Assembly (NCBI RefSeq): GCF_006715045.1
Contig: NZ_VFML01000001.1
Span: forward strand, 310,001 to 374,000
Reading direction: 5' to 3'
Length of the DNA: 64,000 nucleotides
Source: Amycolatopsis cihanbeyliensis
Lineage (GTDB): Bacteria > Actinomycetota > Actinomycetes > Mycobacteriales > Pseudonocardiaceae
Shown here: positions 37,248 to 46,451 of the stretch, piece after piece
How the letters are laid out: every line of letters begins with the position of its first letter
How positions within the stretch are numbered: position 1 is the first letter of the stretch
Translations under genes and position numbers: made by a program
Notes under the pieces: model-generated
Told to the model about the DNA's origin: nothing
Database searches by the model: none
Seen by the model: only the letters and a program-made list of their open reading frames with translations

Positions 37248-38405
37248 ATGGTGCGGGTCCGCCCAGCGTCCGTCGGGGGTGTCTTGAGTCCCTTCAGCGT
37301 CCTGTTCGTGGTCGTGCTCGGCACGGCGCTCGGCTGGAAGGCCTACCAGCTGTACAGGGCGCCACAAGACCGGCCGTTGCTGGCGGTCACCCTCTGCCTC
37401 GCCTGCGCGGCCGCGGCGTTCCCGCTCGGCCTGCCCGCCGGTGCGCGGCTGGTGGACTCGATCTTCGAGTTCGGCGTCAGCGAGCTGGGGCAGAACGTCC
37501 TGCTGCTGGCCACCGTGTACTGGCTGATGTGCTTCTACCTGTTCTCCGCGACCGACCTCGAGCAGGGGCGCCGCCGGGCGAAGTGGGAGGCGGTGCCCCT
37601 GGCCGCGGTCGTCGTCGCGATCACGGTCGCCACCTTCGCCACCCCGGTCGAACTACGCTGGAGCAGCTTCGGTGAGGCCGATATGCAGGTCACCGGGGCG
37701 GCGACGTTCTACCTGCTGGCCGGGCTGTACCTGGTGTACGCCATCGCCACCGCCCTGCACTGGACCTGGCGCCATGCCAGGGCCACCCGACCACCGCTGT
37801 CGGTCGGGCTGCGGCTCGCGGGCGCCGGGATGGCCGGCATGGTGCTGGCCGGCTCGGTACGCGCCGGTTTCGTGGTGATCAGGTGGAGCGGCGGCAGCAT
37901 CCCGTCCTGGTTGAACGCCACCGCGTCCCTGCTGCTGTCGCTCGCCATCCCGCTGTTCGTCATCGGGATCAGCTACCCGAGCGTCGCGACCCGGATCGCC
38001 GCGCTGCGGGTCTGGCGGCAACATCGCACGCGGTACCGGCAGCTCCATCCACTGTGGATGGAGCTGCACCAGGTGTACCCGGAGCACCTGCTCGGCAGGG
38101 TGCCGGGCAGCGCGTGGCGGGACGCGCTGCGGCTGCGGGGGGTGCACCGCCGCTACTACCGGAGGGTCATCGAATGCCGGGACGGCCTGGTGCGGATCAG
38201 CCCGTACCTGGCCCACGCCAGGGAGACGGCGAACAACGGTACGTCGCTGGCCGAGCTCCTGCGCGCGGCGCTGCGGGCACACGCCGAGGGTGAGCCGGTG
38301 AGCACCAAGGCGAGTGCGGTCGCCGTCCCGCTCGCCGACGACCTGGACGCCGACGTGTACGAACTGGTCGAACTGTCGAACGCGCTGCGGGCGCGAGCGG
38401 GCTGA
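37248..38405 (+). CDS. MAB_1171c-family putative transporter
   Basis: About 385 residues. Seven hydrophobic segments fill roughly residues 13-235 (LFVVVLGTALGWKAYQLY, LAVTLCLACAAAAFPLG, VLLLATVYWLMCFYLFS, AVPLAAVVVAITVATFA and others). A cytoplasmic C-terminal domain follows with YRQLHPLWMELHQVYPEHLL and LRLRGVHRRYYRRVIECRDGLVRISPYL, the signature of the DUF6545 tail. ATG at 37248 is used; TTG at 37284 (LSPFSVLF) after GGGGG is about equally plausible. Transport has not been shown for the family to my knowledge. No partner gene is obvious here. Confidence 0.68.
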   Translation: MVRVRPASVGGVLSPFSVLFVVVLGTALGWKAYQLYRAPQDRPLLAVTLCLACAAAAFPLGLPAGARLVDSIFEFGVSELGQNVLLLATVYWLMCFYLFSATDLEQGRRRAKWEAVPLAAVVVAITVATFATPVELRWSSFGEADMQVTGAATFYLLAGLYLVYAIATALHWTWRHARATRPPLSVGLRLAGAGMAGMVLAGSVRAGFVVIRWSGGSIPSWLNATASLLLSLAIPLFVIGISYPSVATRIAALRVWRQHRTRYRQLHPLWMELHQVYPEHLLGRVPGSAWRDALRLRGVHRRYYRRVIECRDGLVRISPYLAHARETANNGTSLAELLRAALRAHAEGEPVSTKASAVAVPLADDLDADVYELVELSNALRARAG

Positions 38406-38438
38406 ACCGCGCCGGCACGGAAGCAAGGGGGCTACCCA

Positions 38439-39629
38439 GTGGAGCTGCTGATCTCGGCAGGGCAGGTGCTGCCCGGCCCCGCGGGCAGGCGCGTGCTCGA
38501 CGGTGCGGTGCTGGTGCGGGACTCGGCGATCGTGGCCGTCGGGGACCGCGCGGAGGTCGGACGCCTCGCCGGTGCGGACGCCGAGCGCCGCGACTTCCCG
38601 GACGCCACGCTGCTGCCCGGGCTGATCGACTGCCACGTCCACCTCGCCTTCGACGCGAGCCCCGACCCGGTGGCCGCGGTGCAGGGCCACGACGAGGCCA
38701 CCCTGTTCGAGGAGATGGCGGCCAGGGCCCGACGGTTGCTGGACACCGGGGTCACCACGGTGCGTGATCTCGGCGACCGGGACGGGCTCGCGGTACGGCT
38801 GCGCGAGTCGATCGCCGAAGGCCGGTTGCCTGGCCCGCGGGTGCTGGCCGCGACCGCCCCGCTGACCGTGCCGGACGGGCACTGCTGGTTCTTCGGTGGG
38901 GTGGTCGACGGCAAGGACGCGATCCGCACGATGGTGCGGCGCAACGCGGCGGCCGGCGCCGACGTGATCAAGGTGATGGCCACCGGCGGAGGTCTCACCA
39001 AGGGCGGTGCCGCCATCTGGGAGTCCCAGTTCAGCGCCGAGGAGCTGCGCTGCGTGGTGGCGGAGGCCCACGACGTCGGCCTGCCGGTCGCCTCGCACGC
39101 CCACGGCAGCGAGGGCATCGCGGCCTCGGTCGCGGCGGGCGTGGACACCATCGAGCACTGCACGTGGATGGCCGAAGGCGGGTTCGACGTGCGGGAGGAC
39201 GTGGTCGCCGAGATCGCGGCCAGGGGGATCCACGTCTGCCCGGGAGCCAGCCCCAACTGGCGCGGTTTCGCCGAGAGGTTCGGGCAGGAACGCGCCATGG
39301 AGATCTTCGGGCGGGTGCGCTGGATGGCCGAGCAGGGGGTGCGGCTGATTGCCGGAACGGACGCGGGCGTGCCGCGGGCGGTGTTCGACAACCTCACCGG
39401 CAGCCTGGAGTTCTTCGACTTCCTCGGCTTCGAGCTGGACCGCATCCTCGAACTGGCCACGGTGGACGCCGCCACCGGTATCGGGCTCGGGGACAGCACC
39501 GGACGGCTCGCCGAGGGCTATCGCGCCGATCTGCTCGTGGTGGAAGGGGATCCACTGACCGAGCTGGACGCGCTGCGCGAGCCGGTGCTGGTGCTGGCAG
39601 CCGGGCGCCCCCACGTGCCCGGCAGCTAG
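38439..39629 (+). CDS. Amidohydrolase (imidazolonepropionase-like)
   Basis: A 396-residue metal-dependent hydrolase of the amidohydrolase superfamily. Metal-ligand motifs: LLPGLIDCHVHLAF near residue 60, the bridging Lys in DVIKVMATGGG near 180, ASHAHGSEG near 225, a second His in TIEHCTWM, and the catalytic Asp in LIAGTDAGVP near 305. The superfamily acts on amide or ester bonds of small molecules; members with this pattern hydrolyse Xaa-Pro or related dipeptides, but the substrate is undetermined. It starts with GTG after AAGGGGG. The stop converges on the S66 peptidase gene. Confidence 0.88.
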   Translation: MELLISAGQVLPGPAGRRVLDGAVLVRDSAIVAVGDRAEVGRLAGADAERRDFPDATLLPGLIDCHVHLAFDASPDPVAAVQGHDEATLFEEMAARARRLLDTGVTTVRDLGDRDGLAVRLRESIAEGRLPGPRVLAATAPLTVPDGHCWFFGGVVDGKDAIRTMVRRNAAAGADVIKVMATGGGLTKGGAAIWESQFSAEELRCVVAEAHDVGLPVASHAHGSEGIAASVAAGVDTIEHCTWMAEGGFDVREDVVAEIAARGIHVCPGASPNWRGFAERFGQERAMEIFGRVRWMAEQGVRLIAGTDAGVPRAVFDNLTGSLEFFDFLGFELDRILELATVDAATGIGLGDSTGRLAEGYRADLLVVEGDPLTELDALREPVLVLAAGRPHVPGS

Positions 39630-40552
39630 CGCAACGCCGACTCACCGAGGGTGAGCGTGCCCGCGCAGGCGTCCAACCGGGCGGGCAGCCCCAGCGGCAC
39701 GGTGAGCGCGCCGGTGTGGTGGCCGAAACCGAGCTCCCACAGGATCGGCACACCCAGCGGCGCGAGCCGGTCCAGCATCAAGCTCCGGACCTCCTCCGGC
39801 GGACCGCAGTCGGTCCATGAGCCCAGCGCGACACCGGCGACCCCGTCGAACCAGCCGGTGCGCAGGAGCTGGGTGAGCATCCGGTCCAGCCGGTAGACCT
39901 CCTCGGTGACGTCCTCGATGATCGCGATCCCGCCGCGGGCCCTCCGGTGCTCCGGGGCACCGACGCTGGCGGCGAGCAGGCTCAGGTTGCCACCGACGGT
40001 CACACCGCAGGCGGTCCCCGGCACGAGCGCTTCCGCGTGCGGCCCGCGCAGCATCAGCGTGCTGTCCGGGTGGAAAAGGGTGCGCCACAGGTGCTCGGTG
40101 GCGGCCTCGTCGAAATGTGTGGTGGCGGGCATCGGGGAGAACAGCGTCACCAGGTCCAGATGGGTACGGACAGCCTCGTGCAGCGCCGTGACGTCGCTGG
40201 ACCCGGCCAGCAGCTTCGGACCCGCGGCGCGCAGCGCGGACCAGTCGATCAGGTCCAGGATGCGGCTACAGCCGTAGCCACCCCGCGCGGCCAACACGGC
40301 GGTCACCTCGGGATCAAGCCAGGCCCGCTGGAAGTCCGCCGCACGCGCGGCGTCGGTACCCGCCAGGTAGCCGAAGGTGGCGTCGCTCGCGCGTACCGAG
40401 TCGTACAGCCGCACCGACAGCCGCCACGACTCCAGCACCGCTACCGCGGCGTCCAGCCGCTGCCTCGGCACCGGGCCCGCCGGCGCCACCAGCGCGACGG
40501 TGTCTCCCGCGCTGAGCCTGCCGGGTCGACGCGGCGGGGTGGCGCCAGTCAC
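39626..40552 (-). CDS. S66-family LD-carboxypeptidase-like protein
   Basis: A 308-residue serine peptidase of the LdcA/MccF group. The nucleophile lies in LLAGSSDVTALH (Ser119), with the Glu-containing TVGGNLSLLAASVGAP region and GFGHHTGALTVPLG holding the catalytic His. LdcA trims the terminal D-Ala from murein tetrapeptides; MccF cleaves peptidyl-nucleotide antibiotics. Family alone does not decide between these. Its ATG overlaps the stop of the upstream S9 peptidase gene, so the two peptidases are made together. Confidence 0.85.
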   Translation of the reverse strand: MTGATPPRRPGRLSAGDTVALVAPAGPVPRQRLDAAVAVLESWRLSVRLYDSVRASDATFGYLAGTDAARAADFQRAWLDPEVTAVLAARGGYGCSRILDLIDWSALRAAGPKLLAGSSDVTALHEAVRTHLDLVTLFSPMPATTHFDEAATEHLWRTLFHPDSTLMLRGPHAEALVPGTACGVTVGGNLSLLAASVGAPEHRRARGGIAIIEDVTEEVYRLDRMLTQLLRTGWFDGVAGVALGSWTDCGPPEEVRSLMLDRLAPLGVPILWELGFGHHTGALTVPLGLPARLDACAGTLTLGESALR

Positions 40553-42513
40553 GTGCGCAGGTCCACGACCGGGATGCCGGGCGGCGCGAAACCGAACACC
40601 TGACCGTAGAAGGACAGCTCGGCCTCCAACGCCGCGACGATCGTCTCCGCCTTGCGGAAACCGTGCTGCTCACCGGCGAAGGTCAGGTATCCGTGCGGGA
40701 TGCCGCTGCCGTGCAGGGCGGCGACGAATCGATCGGCCTGTTCCGGTGGGCAGATCTCGTCGTCGAGGCCCTGGAGGAACAGCACCGGCCCGGCCAGCGA
40801 TCCCGTCCGGTACAGCGGGGATCGGTCGCGGTACCGGGCCGCGGTCTCCGGGAGCGGGCCGATCAGGCCGTCCAGGTAACGGGACTCGAAGTCGTGGGTC
40901 TCGCCGCCCTCGCCGGTCCAGCCGGTCAGGTCGAGGATGGGGAACTTGATGGTGCCCGCGCGGTAGGTTCCGGCCGCTGGCGGAGAGGGGGTCATCGAGG
41001 CGGCCGAGGTGAACCCGCCCGCGCTGCCACCGCGCACGGCCAGCCGGTTCGGATCGGCCACCCCCTCGGCCACCAGCGCCTCGGCGACGGCGGCACAGTC
41101 GGTGACATCGACCACGCCCCACTGCTCGCGTAGCCGTTCCCGGTAGCGCCGTCCGTACCCGGTCGATCCGCCGTAGTTCACCGCGACCACGCCGATGCCG
41201 CGGCTGGTGAAGTACGCGAAGTCAAGATCGGCCACCGGGAAGTTGCGGCCGGTCGGCCCGCCGTGTACGTGCACGAGGTAGGGCGGCAGTTCGCCCTCGG
41301 GTGCGGCGTGATCCGGGCTGGTCGGGGGATAGACGTAGGCGGGCACCCGCTCGCCGTCGGGGGTGGTGAACTCCCGTTCCCACGGGACCGGAAGGTAGCC
41401 CCGCTCGGCGAGCCTGCCGGTGAGCTCCCGGCCCGACGGGTCGCCGAGCTCGGTCAGGGTCCCGGCGTCGAGGTCGGCAACGACCACCGCACCTTCCTGC
41501 TGGGGCCCGGTGGCGACGCCGGCGACGCCACCGGCGAACGGGACCAGGGTGCTCGCCCACACCGGCCGCCGCTGGGTCCCGCCCGCGTCGGTGATCGTGC
41601 CGCGGTGCTCGTCGAGGACGGCGAGCCGGCCCGAGCGCAGCACGGCGTGCCGCCCCCCGCCCAGCGGGGCGAACCACTGCAGGCCGAGCTTCCACAGCGG
41701 CCCGCCGAGCTCCTCGGCTGCCGGGGCGAGGTTGGTGCGGGTGCCGTCGAGGCCGATGCGGTGCAGGTTCCACCAGCCGTCCGGGTCCAGCACCGCCAGC
41801 AGGGTGTCCGCGTTCTCCCACTCGAGCTGGCAGACCGCGACCTCGGGGCCACCGGCGAGCACCCGGTGCGGGCCGAACCCGCCGTCCGTGCCGACCTCGG
41901 CAACGCACAGCTCGGTCCCGTCCCACGGCATGGCCGGGTGGTCCCAGCCGAGCCAGGCCGCGTGCCGCCCGTCCGGGGACAACTGCGGTGCGGTGAGGAA
42001 ATGGTGGGTGGCGCCCAGTGCCCGCGGTTCCCGCCCGTCGGAGGTGAGCGCGACCAGGTCGCGGGTGATGTCGGTGCGGCGGGGCCCGGTACTGGTTTCG
42101 CGCACGGCCCAGATCTCCCCCTCGTGGCCACGGCGCAGGTCACCGTAGCGGATGGCGTGCGGTGCCGGGGGCTCCGGCGTGATGGGCCGTACCGCGCGGT
42201 CGGTGAGGTCGAGCGCGTACACCCGCTGGTCGTCCCAGTGTGTGAAGGCCACGATGTTCCCGGTGGCCGCCCACGGTCGCCCGCCGTACTCGTGCACCCT
42301 GTTGCGCACGTTCCACGGTGCGGGCAGGAGTTGCTCGACCTTCTCGCCGTCCGAGCGGACCAGGGTCACCCTGCCGCCTTCGGTCGGGCGTGACTCGGCC
42401 CACCACAGCTCGCCGCCGACGATGCCGAGCCACTGCTGTGACCCGCCGGCTTCGGCTACGGCGGACGCGCTGATCGGCGAACTCCAGGTCCCGTGCGGAG
42501 AGATCATCGGCAT
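40549..42513 (-). CDS. S9-family prolyl oligopeptidase-like peptidase
   Basis: A 654-residue cytosolic serine peptidase: an N-terminal beta-propeller (about 1-370; repeats such as IVAFTHWDDQRVYALDL and QLSPDGRHAAWLGWDHP) and a C-terminal alpha/beta-hydrolase domain. The nucleophile lies in VRGGSAGGFTS (Ser497), the Asp in FLQGLDDEICPP (about 584-585) and the His in GEQHGF (617). It cleaves small peptides, probably aminoacyl or dipeptidyl. The gene is followed by the S66 peptidase with a 4-bp overlap. A similar S9-S66 coupling suggests linked peptide turnover. Confidence 0.9.
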   Translation of the reverse strand: MPMISPHGTWSSPISASAVAEAGGSQQWLGIVGGELWWAESRPTEGGRVTLVRSDGEKVEQLLPAPWNVRNRVHEYGGRPWAATGNIVAFTHWDDQRVYALDLTDRAVRPITPEPPAPHAIRYGDLRRGHEGEIWAVRETSTGPRRTDITRDLVALTSDGREPRALGATHHFLTAPQLSPDGRHAAWLGWDHPAMPWDGTELCVAEVGTDGGFGPHRVLAGGPEVAVCQLEWENADTLLAVLDPDGWWNLHRIGLDGTRTNLAPAAEELGGPLWKLGLQWFAPLGGGRHAVLRSGRLAVLDEHRGTITDAGGTQRRPVWASTLVPFAGGVAGVATGPQQEGAVVVADLDAGTLTELGDPSGRELTGRLAERGYLPVPWEREFTTPDGERVPAYVYPPTSPDHAAPEGELPPYLVHVHGGPTGRNFPVADLDFAYFTSRGIGVVAVNYGGSTGYGRRYRERLREQWGVVDVTDCAAVAEALVAEGVADPNRLAVRGGSAGGFTSAASMTPSPPAAGTYRAGTIKFPILDLTGWTGEGGETHDFESRYLDGLIGPLPETAARYRDRSPLYRTGSLAGPVLFLQGLDDEICPPEQADRFVAALHGSGIPHGYLTFAGEQHGFRKAETIVAALEAELSFYGQVFGFAPPGIPVVDLRT

Positions 42514-42586
42514 CCGGCCACTCTAGTCACGGATCGTGGGGCGGTGGGTGCCGATCAGGTGGCTGTGGCTTAGGGTCGTAAGTGCC

Positions 42587-43162
42587 ATGGCTCGCGTCAT
42601 ACATGTCTTCCGCCAACCCGACCGCTTCGTCGCAGGCACGGTCGGGGAACCCGGCGACCGCACGTTCTATCTGCAGGCATCCGAGGATGTTCGCACGATC
42701 AGCGTAACCATCGAGAAACAGCAGGTCGCGGTGCTCGCCGAACGTCTCAGCTCACTGCTGGAGGAGGTGGCGAACCGGTTTGGTGCCGAGGTACCCGAGG
42801 AGGTCCCGGACGACATGCTCGACGTGGACCCGCTCGACGTGCCCGTCGAGGAGGAGTTCCGCGTGGGCACGATGGGGCTGGGCTGGGACGCCGAGAGCAG
42901 CGCGGTGGTGATCGAGCTGCTCGCCATCACCGAAGGCGAGGTGGACGAGACGGTCGTCCTCGACGACACCGAGGAGGGTCCGGATGCGGTCCGGGTGTTT
43001 CTCAGCCCGCCCGCGGCGCGGGCCTTCGCCGCGCGGGCGGACCGGGTCGTCAACGCGGGGCGCAAGCCCTGCCCGCTGTGTGGTGAACCGCTGGATCCCG
43101 TCGGTCACGTCTGCCCACGGCAGAACGGGTATCGGCGTGACCAGGACGTCTTCGAGAGCTGA
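42587..43162 (+). CDS. DUF3090-family protein
   Basis: A 191-residue protein beginning MARVIHVFRQPDRFVAGTVG, the conserved N-terminus of DUF3090, followed by an acidic middle region and a C-terminal zinc-knuckle-like CPLCGEPLDPVGHVCPRQNGY. ATG at 42587 is chosen on that N-terminus. The function is unknown. Family members sit in a strongly conserved actinobacterial pair with SCO1664-type proteins, and that pair is kept here (8-bp gap). The usual third partner, the MSMEG_4193 phosphatase, is elsewhere in this window. Confidence 0.85.
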   Translation: MARVIHVFRQPDRFVAGTVGEPGDRTFYLQASEDVRTISVTIEKQQVAVLAERLSSLLEEVANRFGAEVPEEVPDDMLDVDPLDVPVEEEFRVGTMGLGWDAESSAVVIELLAITEGEVDETVVLDDTEEGPDAVRVFLSPPAARAFAARADRVVNAGRKPCPLCGEPLDPVGHVCPRQNGYRRDQDVFES

Positions 43163-43170
43163 TCCCACCG

Positions 43171-43977
43171 GTGGCTGAGTCAGCAGTGGATCCGGCCACG
43201 CCGGAAGCCAGGGAGCTCGTCGCCCGTGGCCGTATCGAGGTGGAGGGGCGGCTGGTGGACGCCTCGAACGTCACCTTGTTCTGCACGATCGAGCTCGGCG
43301 GGATCAGCGCCAACGCGGTGTACAAACCGGTGGCGGGAGAGCGGCCGCTGTGGGACTTCCCGGACGGCACCCTGGCCGGCCGGGAGGTGGCCACCTACGA
43401 GATTTCCGAAGCCACCGGACTCGGCGCGGTGCCGCCGACGGTGCTGCGCGACGGCCCCTTCGGCGAAGGCATGGTTCAGCTCTGGGTGAACACGACCGAC
43501 GAGGAGCTTGTGGACGTGCGGTCGCCGGACGATGTGCCGGACGACTGGCGAGTGGTGCTGCACGCCCATGACCGGACGGGGGAGCCGGCGGTACTGGCAC
43601 ATGCCGACCGCGAGGGGGTGCGCGACCTGGCCGTGCTGGACATCGTGGTGAACAACACCGACCGCAAGGGCGGCCACGTGCTCGCCGGGAACAATGGTCG
43701 GATCTACGGGGTCGATCACGGCATCTGCCTGCACACCGAGCCGAAGCTGCGCACCGTGTTGTGGGGCTGGGTCGGCGATCCGCTGCCCGAGGAGGTCGTG
43801 GAGAAGCTGCGGGGCCTGCGGCCCGCGCTGGACGGTGAGCTGGGCAAGCTGCTGGAGCCCCATCTCACCGGCGGCGAGATGCGTGCCGTGGCCGAACGGG
43901 CCGACCGCCTGCTTGACGAGCGGGTGTTCCCGGAACCGACTGACGACTGGCGAGCCATCCCCTGGCCGCTCTTCTAG
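43171..43977 (+). CDS. SCO1664-family (PI3/4-kinase-like) protein
   Basis: A 268-residue protein. ANAVYKPVAGERPLWDFPDG near residue 48 looks like the ATP-lysine strand, LDIVVNNTDRKGGHVL near 150 like the catalytic loop and IYGVDHGICLH near 173 like the metal-binding DHG of PI3/4-kinase-fold proteins. GTG start 8 bp after DUF3090. The cellular substrate is unknown. The stop overlaps the beginning of the broken phosphotransferase gene. Confidence 0.82.
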   Translation: MAESAVDPATPEARELVARGRIEVEGRLVDASNVTLFCTIELGGISANAVYKPVAGERPLWDFPDGTLAGREVATYEISEATGLGAVPPTVLRDGPFGEGMVQLWVNTTDEELVDVRSPDDVPDDWRVVLHAHDRTGEPAVLAHADREGVRDLAVLDIVVNNTDRKGGHVLAGNNGRIYGVDHGICLHTEPKLRTVLWGWVGDPLPEEVVEKLRGLRPALDGELGKLLEPHLTGGEMRAVAERADRLLDERVFPEPTDDWRAIPWPLF

Positions 43978-44774
43978 CGGGACCGGAGGCCCTGCGCCGG
44001 TTCGGTATCGAAGCCCGCGCGCTGCGGTATGTCGCGGTCGGCTTCGGTGACCACCACTGGACCGTCACCGACACCGGCGGGACCCGCTGGTTCGCCACCG
44101 TGGCCGACCTGGAGCACAAGGACCACGGCGGGCACGGGAGCGCGGCGGTCCTGGACGAGTTGCGCCGGGCGATGGCGACCGCGGTGCGGTTGCGCGAGCG
44201 GCTGGAGTTCGTGGTGGCTCCGGTACCGACCGTGGACGGTGGCCCGGTCGTCGCCCTTGACGACCGGTATGTGATGAGCGTCTTCCCGTTCGCCCATGGC
44301 GAACCCGGGTCGTTCGGCCAGGAGCAGTCCCGCGAGGAGCGGGAGCGTGTGCTCGACCTGCTCGCCGAGTTGCACGGCCACCCGGCCCCGCCGAGTACGC
44401 CGTTCGCGGCGCTGGACCCACCCGGCCGCGCGATGCTCGAGGACATCGTGGACGGCCGGGTGGGGGAGTGGAAGGGCGGACCGTTCGCCGCGGCGTACCG
44501 GCTGGTCGACTGGGACACCGTCGGCCTCGCCGTACCCGAACGGGACCTGTCCGTCGTCAGCACGGACCCCACGCTGCTCGACCGCTACGCCCGGGCCACG
44601 GGCAGCACGCCGGACCCGGATGCGCTCGCGCTCTACCCGATGCGCTGGCTGCTGACCGATGTGGCGGAGTTCGCCGGTTGGTTCCGCGGCCCGCATTCCC
44701 GCACCGCGGACACAGAGCGTGCCTGGCAAGGCTTCACCGAGACGGTGGAACGGCTCGGGCGGCATCCGCGATAG
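43962..44774 (+). pseudogene. Aminoglycoside-phosphotransferase-like protein lacking its catalytic loop
   Basis: The frame from about 43962 reads LRRFGIEARALRYVAVGFGDHHWTV, an APH-type N-lobe, and later LVDWDTVGLAVPERDL, the metal-binding segment of these kinases. Between WKGGPFA and RLVDWDTV (near 44487-44500) the roughly 50 residues that carry the HG.PHPGN catalytic loop are missing. The frame is intact, so an in-frame deletion is likely. No ATG or GTG precedes the N-lobe; only CTG codons (43947, 43962) or GTG at 44100, which would remove the start of the lobe. A catalytically dead protein or pseudogene is most likely. The 3' end overlaps the convergent PLP decarboxylase by 41 bp. Confidence 0.6.
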
Positions 44775-46137
44775 CCTCGGCGATCCGTTCGACGTCGGCC
44801 TCGGTGGTACGCCAGTTGCTGAACGCGGCGCGAAGCGCGCGTGTGCCGTCGTACTCGGTGGGAGTCAGGAACGCCCGACCGTCCGCGGCGATCACCTCGG
44901 CTAGCGCGTTCACCCGCTCCGGGGTGGGGTTCTCCGCCAGGGTGAAGCACACCACGTTCAACCGAACCGGGGCGAGCAGGCGCAGGCCGGGCAGCTCCTC
45001 GATGCGTTGCCCGAGTCGCCTCGCCAGTGCGATGTCCCGCTCGACGATCTCCCGGTGCCCCTGCCTGCCGTAGGCGGCCAGCGCGAACCAGGCCGGCAGG
45101 GCGCGCAGCCGCCGGGAGTTCTCCGGGGTCAGGTGCACGAACGCGGGGTCGTCGGCGGGCACCCCGAGGTAGGCGGCGGCGTTCTGGAAGACCCGTAGCT
45201 GGAGGTCTTTCCTGCGGGTGAACTGCGCCGCCGAGTCGTACGGCACGTTGAGCCACTTGTGCAGGTCCACGCACACCGAGTCGGCCTCGGCGAGCCCGGC
45301 CACCAGGTGTTCGTGTGCGGGGGAGAGCGCGGCGAACGCACCGAAGGCCCCGTCCACGTGCAGCCAGAACGGGTAGCGTTCACGCAGCGCGGCGACAGCC
45401 CGCAGGTCGTCGAAGTCGACCGTGTTCACGGTGCCGGCGTTGGCGACCACGATCGCGGGTCGCCCGTCGAGCGCGTCCAGTGCCTCGGCGAGGCGGTCCG
45501 GGTCCACGGCCTCGCGGCCGTCCAGCGTCGGTATCGTGCGCAGGTTCTTGCGGCCGAGGCCGAGCATCGCCAGCGCCTTGAACACGCTGGAATGCGCGGC
45601 GCCGGACAGGATCGGTACCGGCCCGAGGGCCGCCGCCCCGTCCTCGGCGACCGAGATCCCGGCGCGTTCGCCCAGCCACTCCCTGCCGATCGCCAGGCCG
45701 ACCAGGTTGGACATGGTCGCGCCGGTGACGAACGCGCCGCTGTGTGCCGTGCCGAGGTCGAGCAACTCGCCGAGCCAGCGCAGGGTCTCCCGTTCCAGGT
45801 CCGTGGCCGAGGAATCGTGTGTGGCCGCCACGTTCTGGTCGTGGGCGGTGGCCAGCCAGTCCCCGGCCACCGCTGCCGGGGTGGCGCCGCCGGTGACGAA
45901 GCCCAGATACCGTGGCCCGGCGCTGGCGGAGAACCCCGGTTCCCAGCGTGCCGCGAACTCGGCGAGTGCCCGCTCGGTTCCGATCCCGTGTTCGGGCAGC
46001 GGCCGCGCCGGACCCTGCCGCGGGGAACCGGCGGCCGGTCGGTCGGCCAGCCCGGCCAGCACGCGACCGGCGTGGTCGCGCACGGTGTCGAGGAGGGCGG
46101 GTATGCGGTCGGCGTCGGCGGCGAGCGTGAGATCCAT
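44734..46137 (-). CDS. PLP-dependent group II decarboxylase-type enzyme
   Basis: A 467-residue fold-type I enzyme. FWLHVDGAFGAFAAL contains the His-Val-Asp of the PLP-stacking site, and SVCVDLHKWLNVPYDSA contains the Schiff-base lysine. SGAFVTGATMSNLVGLAIGRE is the phosphate-binding region. Relatives decarboxylate aromatic or acidic amino acids (tryptophan, tyrosine, glutamate, 2,4-diaminobutyrate), but the substrate here cannot be read. ATG at 46137 is preceded by a gene-free stretch. Confidence 0.88.
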   Translation of the reverse strand: MDLTLAADADRIPALLDTVRDHAGRVLAGLADRPAAGSPRQGPARPLPEHGIGTERALAEFAARWEPGFSASAGPRYLGFVTGGATPAAVAGDWLATAHDQNVAATHDSSATDLERETLRWLGELLDLGTAHSGAFVTGATMSNLVGLAIGREWLGERAGISVAEDGAAALGPVPILSGAAHSSVFKALAMLGLGRKNLRTIPTLDGREAVDPDRLAEALDALDGRPAIVVANAGTVNTVDFDDLRAVAALRERYPFWLHVDGAFGAFAALSPAHEHLVAGLAEADSVCVDLHKWLNVPYDSAAQFTRRKDLQLRVFQNAAAYLGVPADDPAFVHLTPENSRRLRALPAWFALAAYGRQGHREIVERDIALARRLGQRIEELPGLRLLAPVRLNVVCFTLAENPTPERVNALAEVIAADGRAFLTPTEYDGTRALRAAFSNWRTTEADVERIAEAIADAARAVPPSR

Positions 46138-46451
46138 GACCGCAGGCTAGCCGCGAGGCCACCGCGGATGCTGGCCGTCATGCCGCGCGCGAGCCACACC
46201 CCCGGCCGCGACGGTTGAACGCCGCGAGCACTCCGCCCGCCAGCAGGACAACCACGCCGCCTGATGACCTTGCGCAGGTCCGCGGCCGCCGGTTGGCCCG
46301 TCCGGGTGACCGTACCGTCCCCCGGCATCCGGCCTGACCTCCGGTTATCCATGCCGGTTGTGGGTCCACCCATTCTTTGTGTTTCCCCTGCACACAGCCC
46401 CGCTTCTAGCGTCGGACGCGTCAACGAAACATACGAAGGGAGACGCGGACG
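46138..46451. other. Intergenic region between the PLP decarboxylase and SDR genes
   Basis: About 314 bp between divergent genes. It ends with GAAGGGAGACGCGG before the SDR start. Short reverse reading frames here (46178-46393) have no recognisable motif. No tRNA, transposon end or strong hairpin was seen. It presumably holds both promoters. Confidence 0.4.

Noticed and set aside
46178..46393. 71-codon reverse frame in the intergenic region before the SDR gene
   Set aside because: Arg/Gly-rich, no ribosome site or known motif; treated as intergenic.
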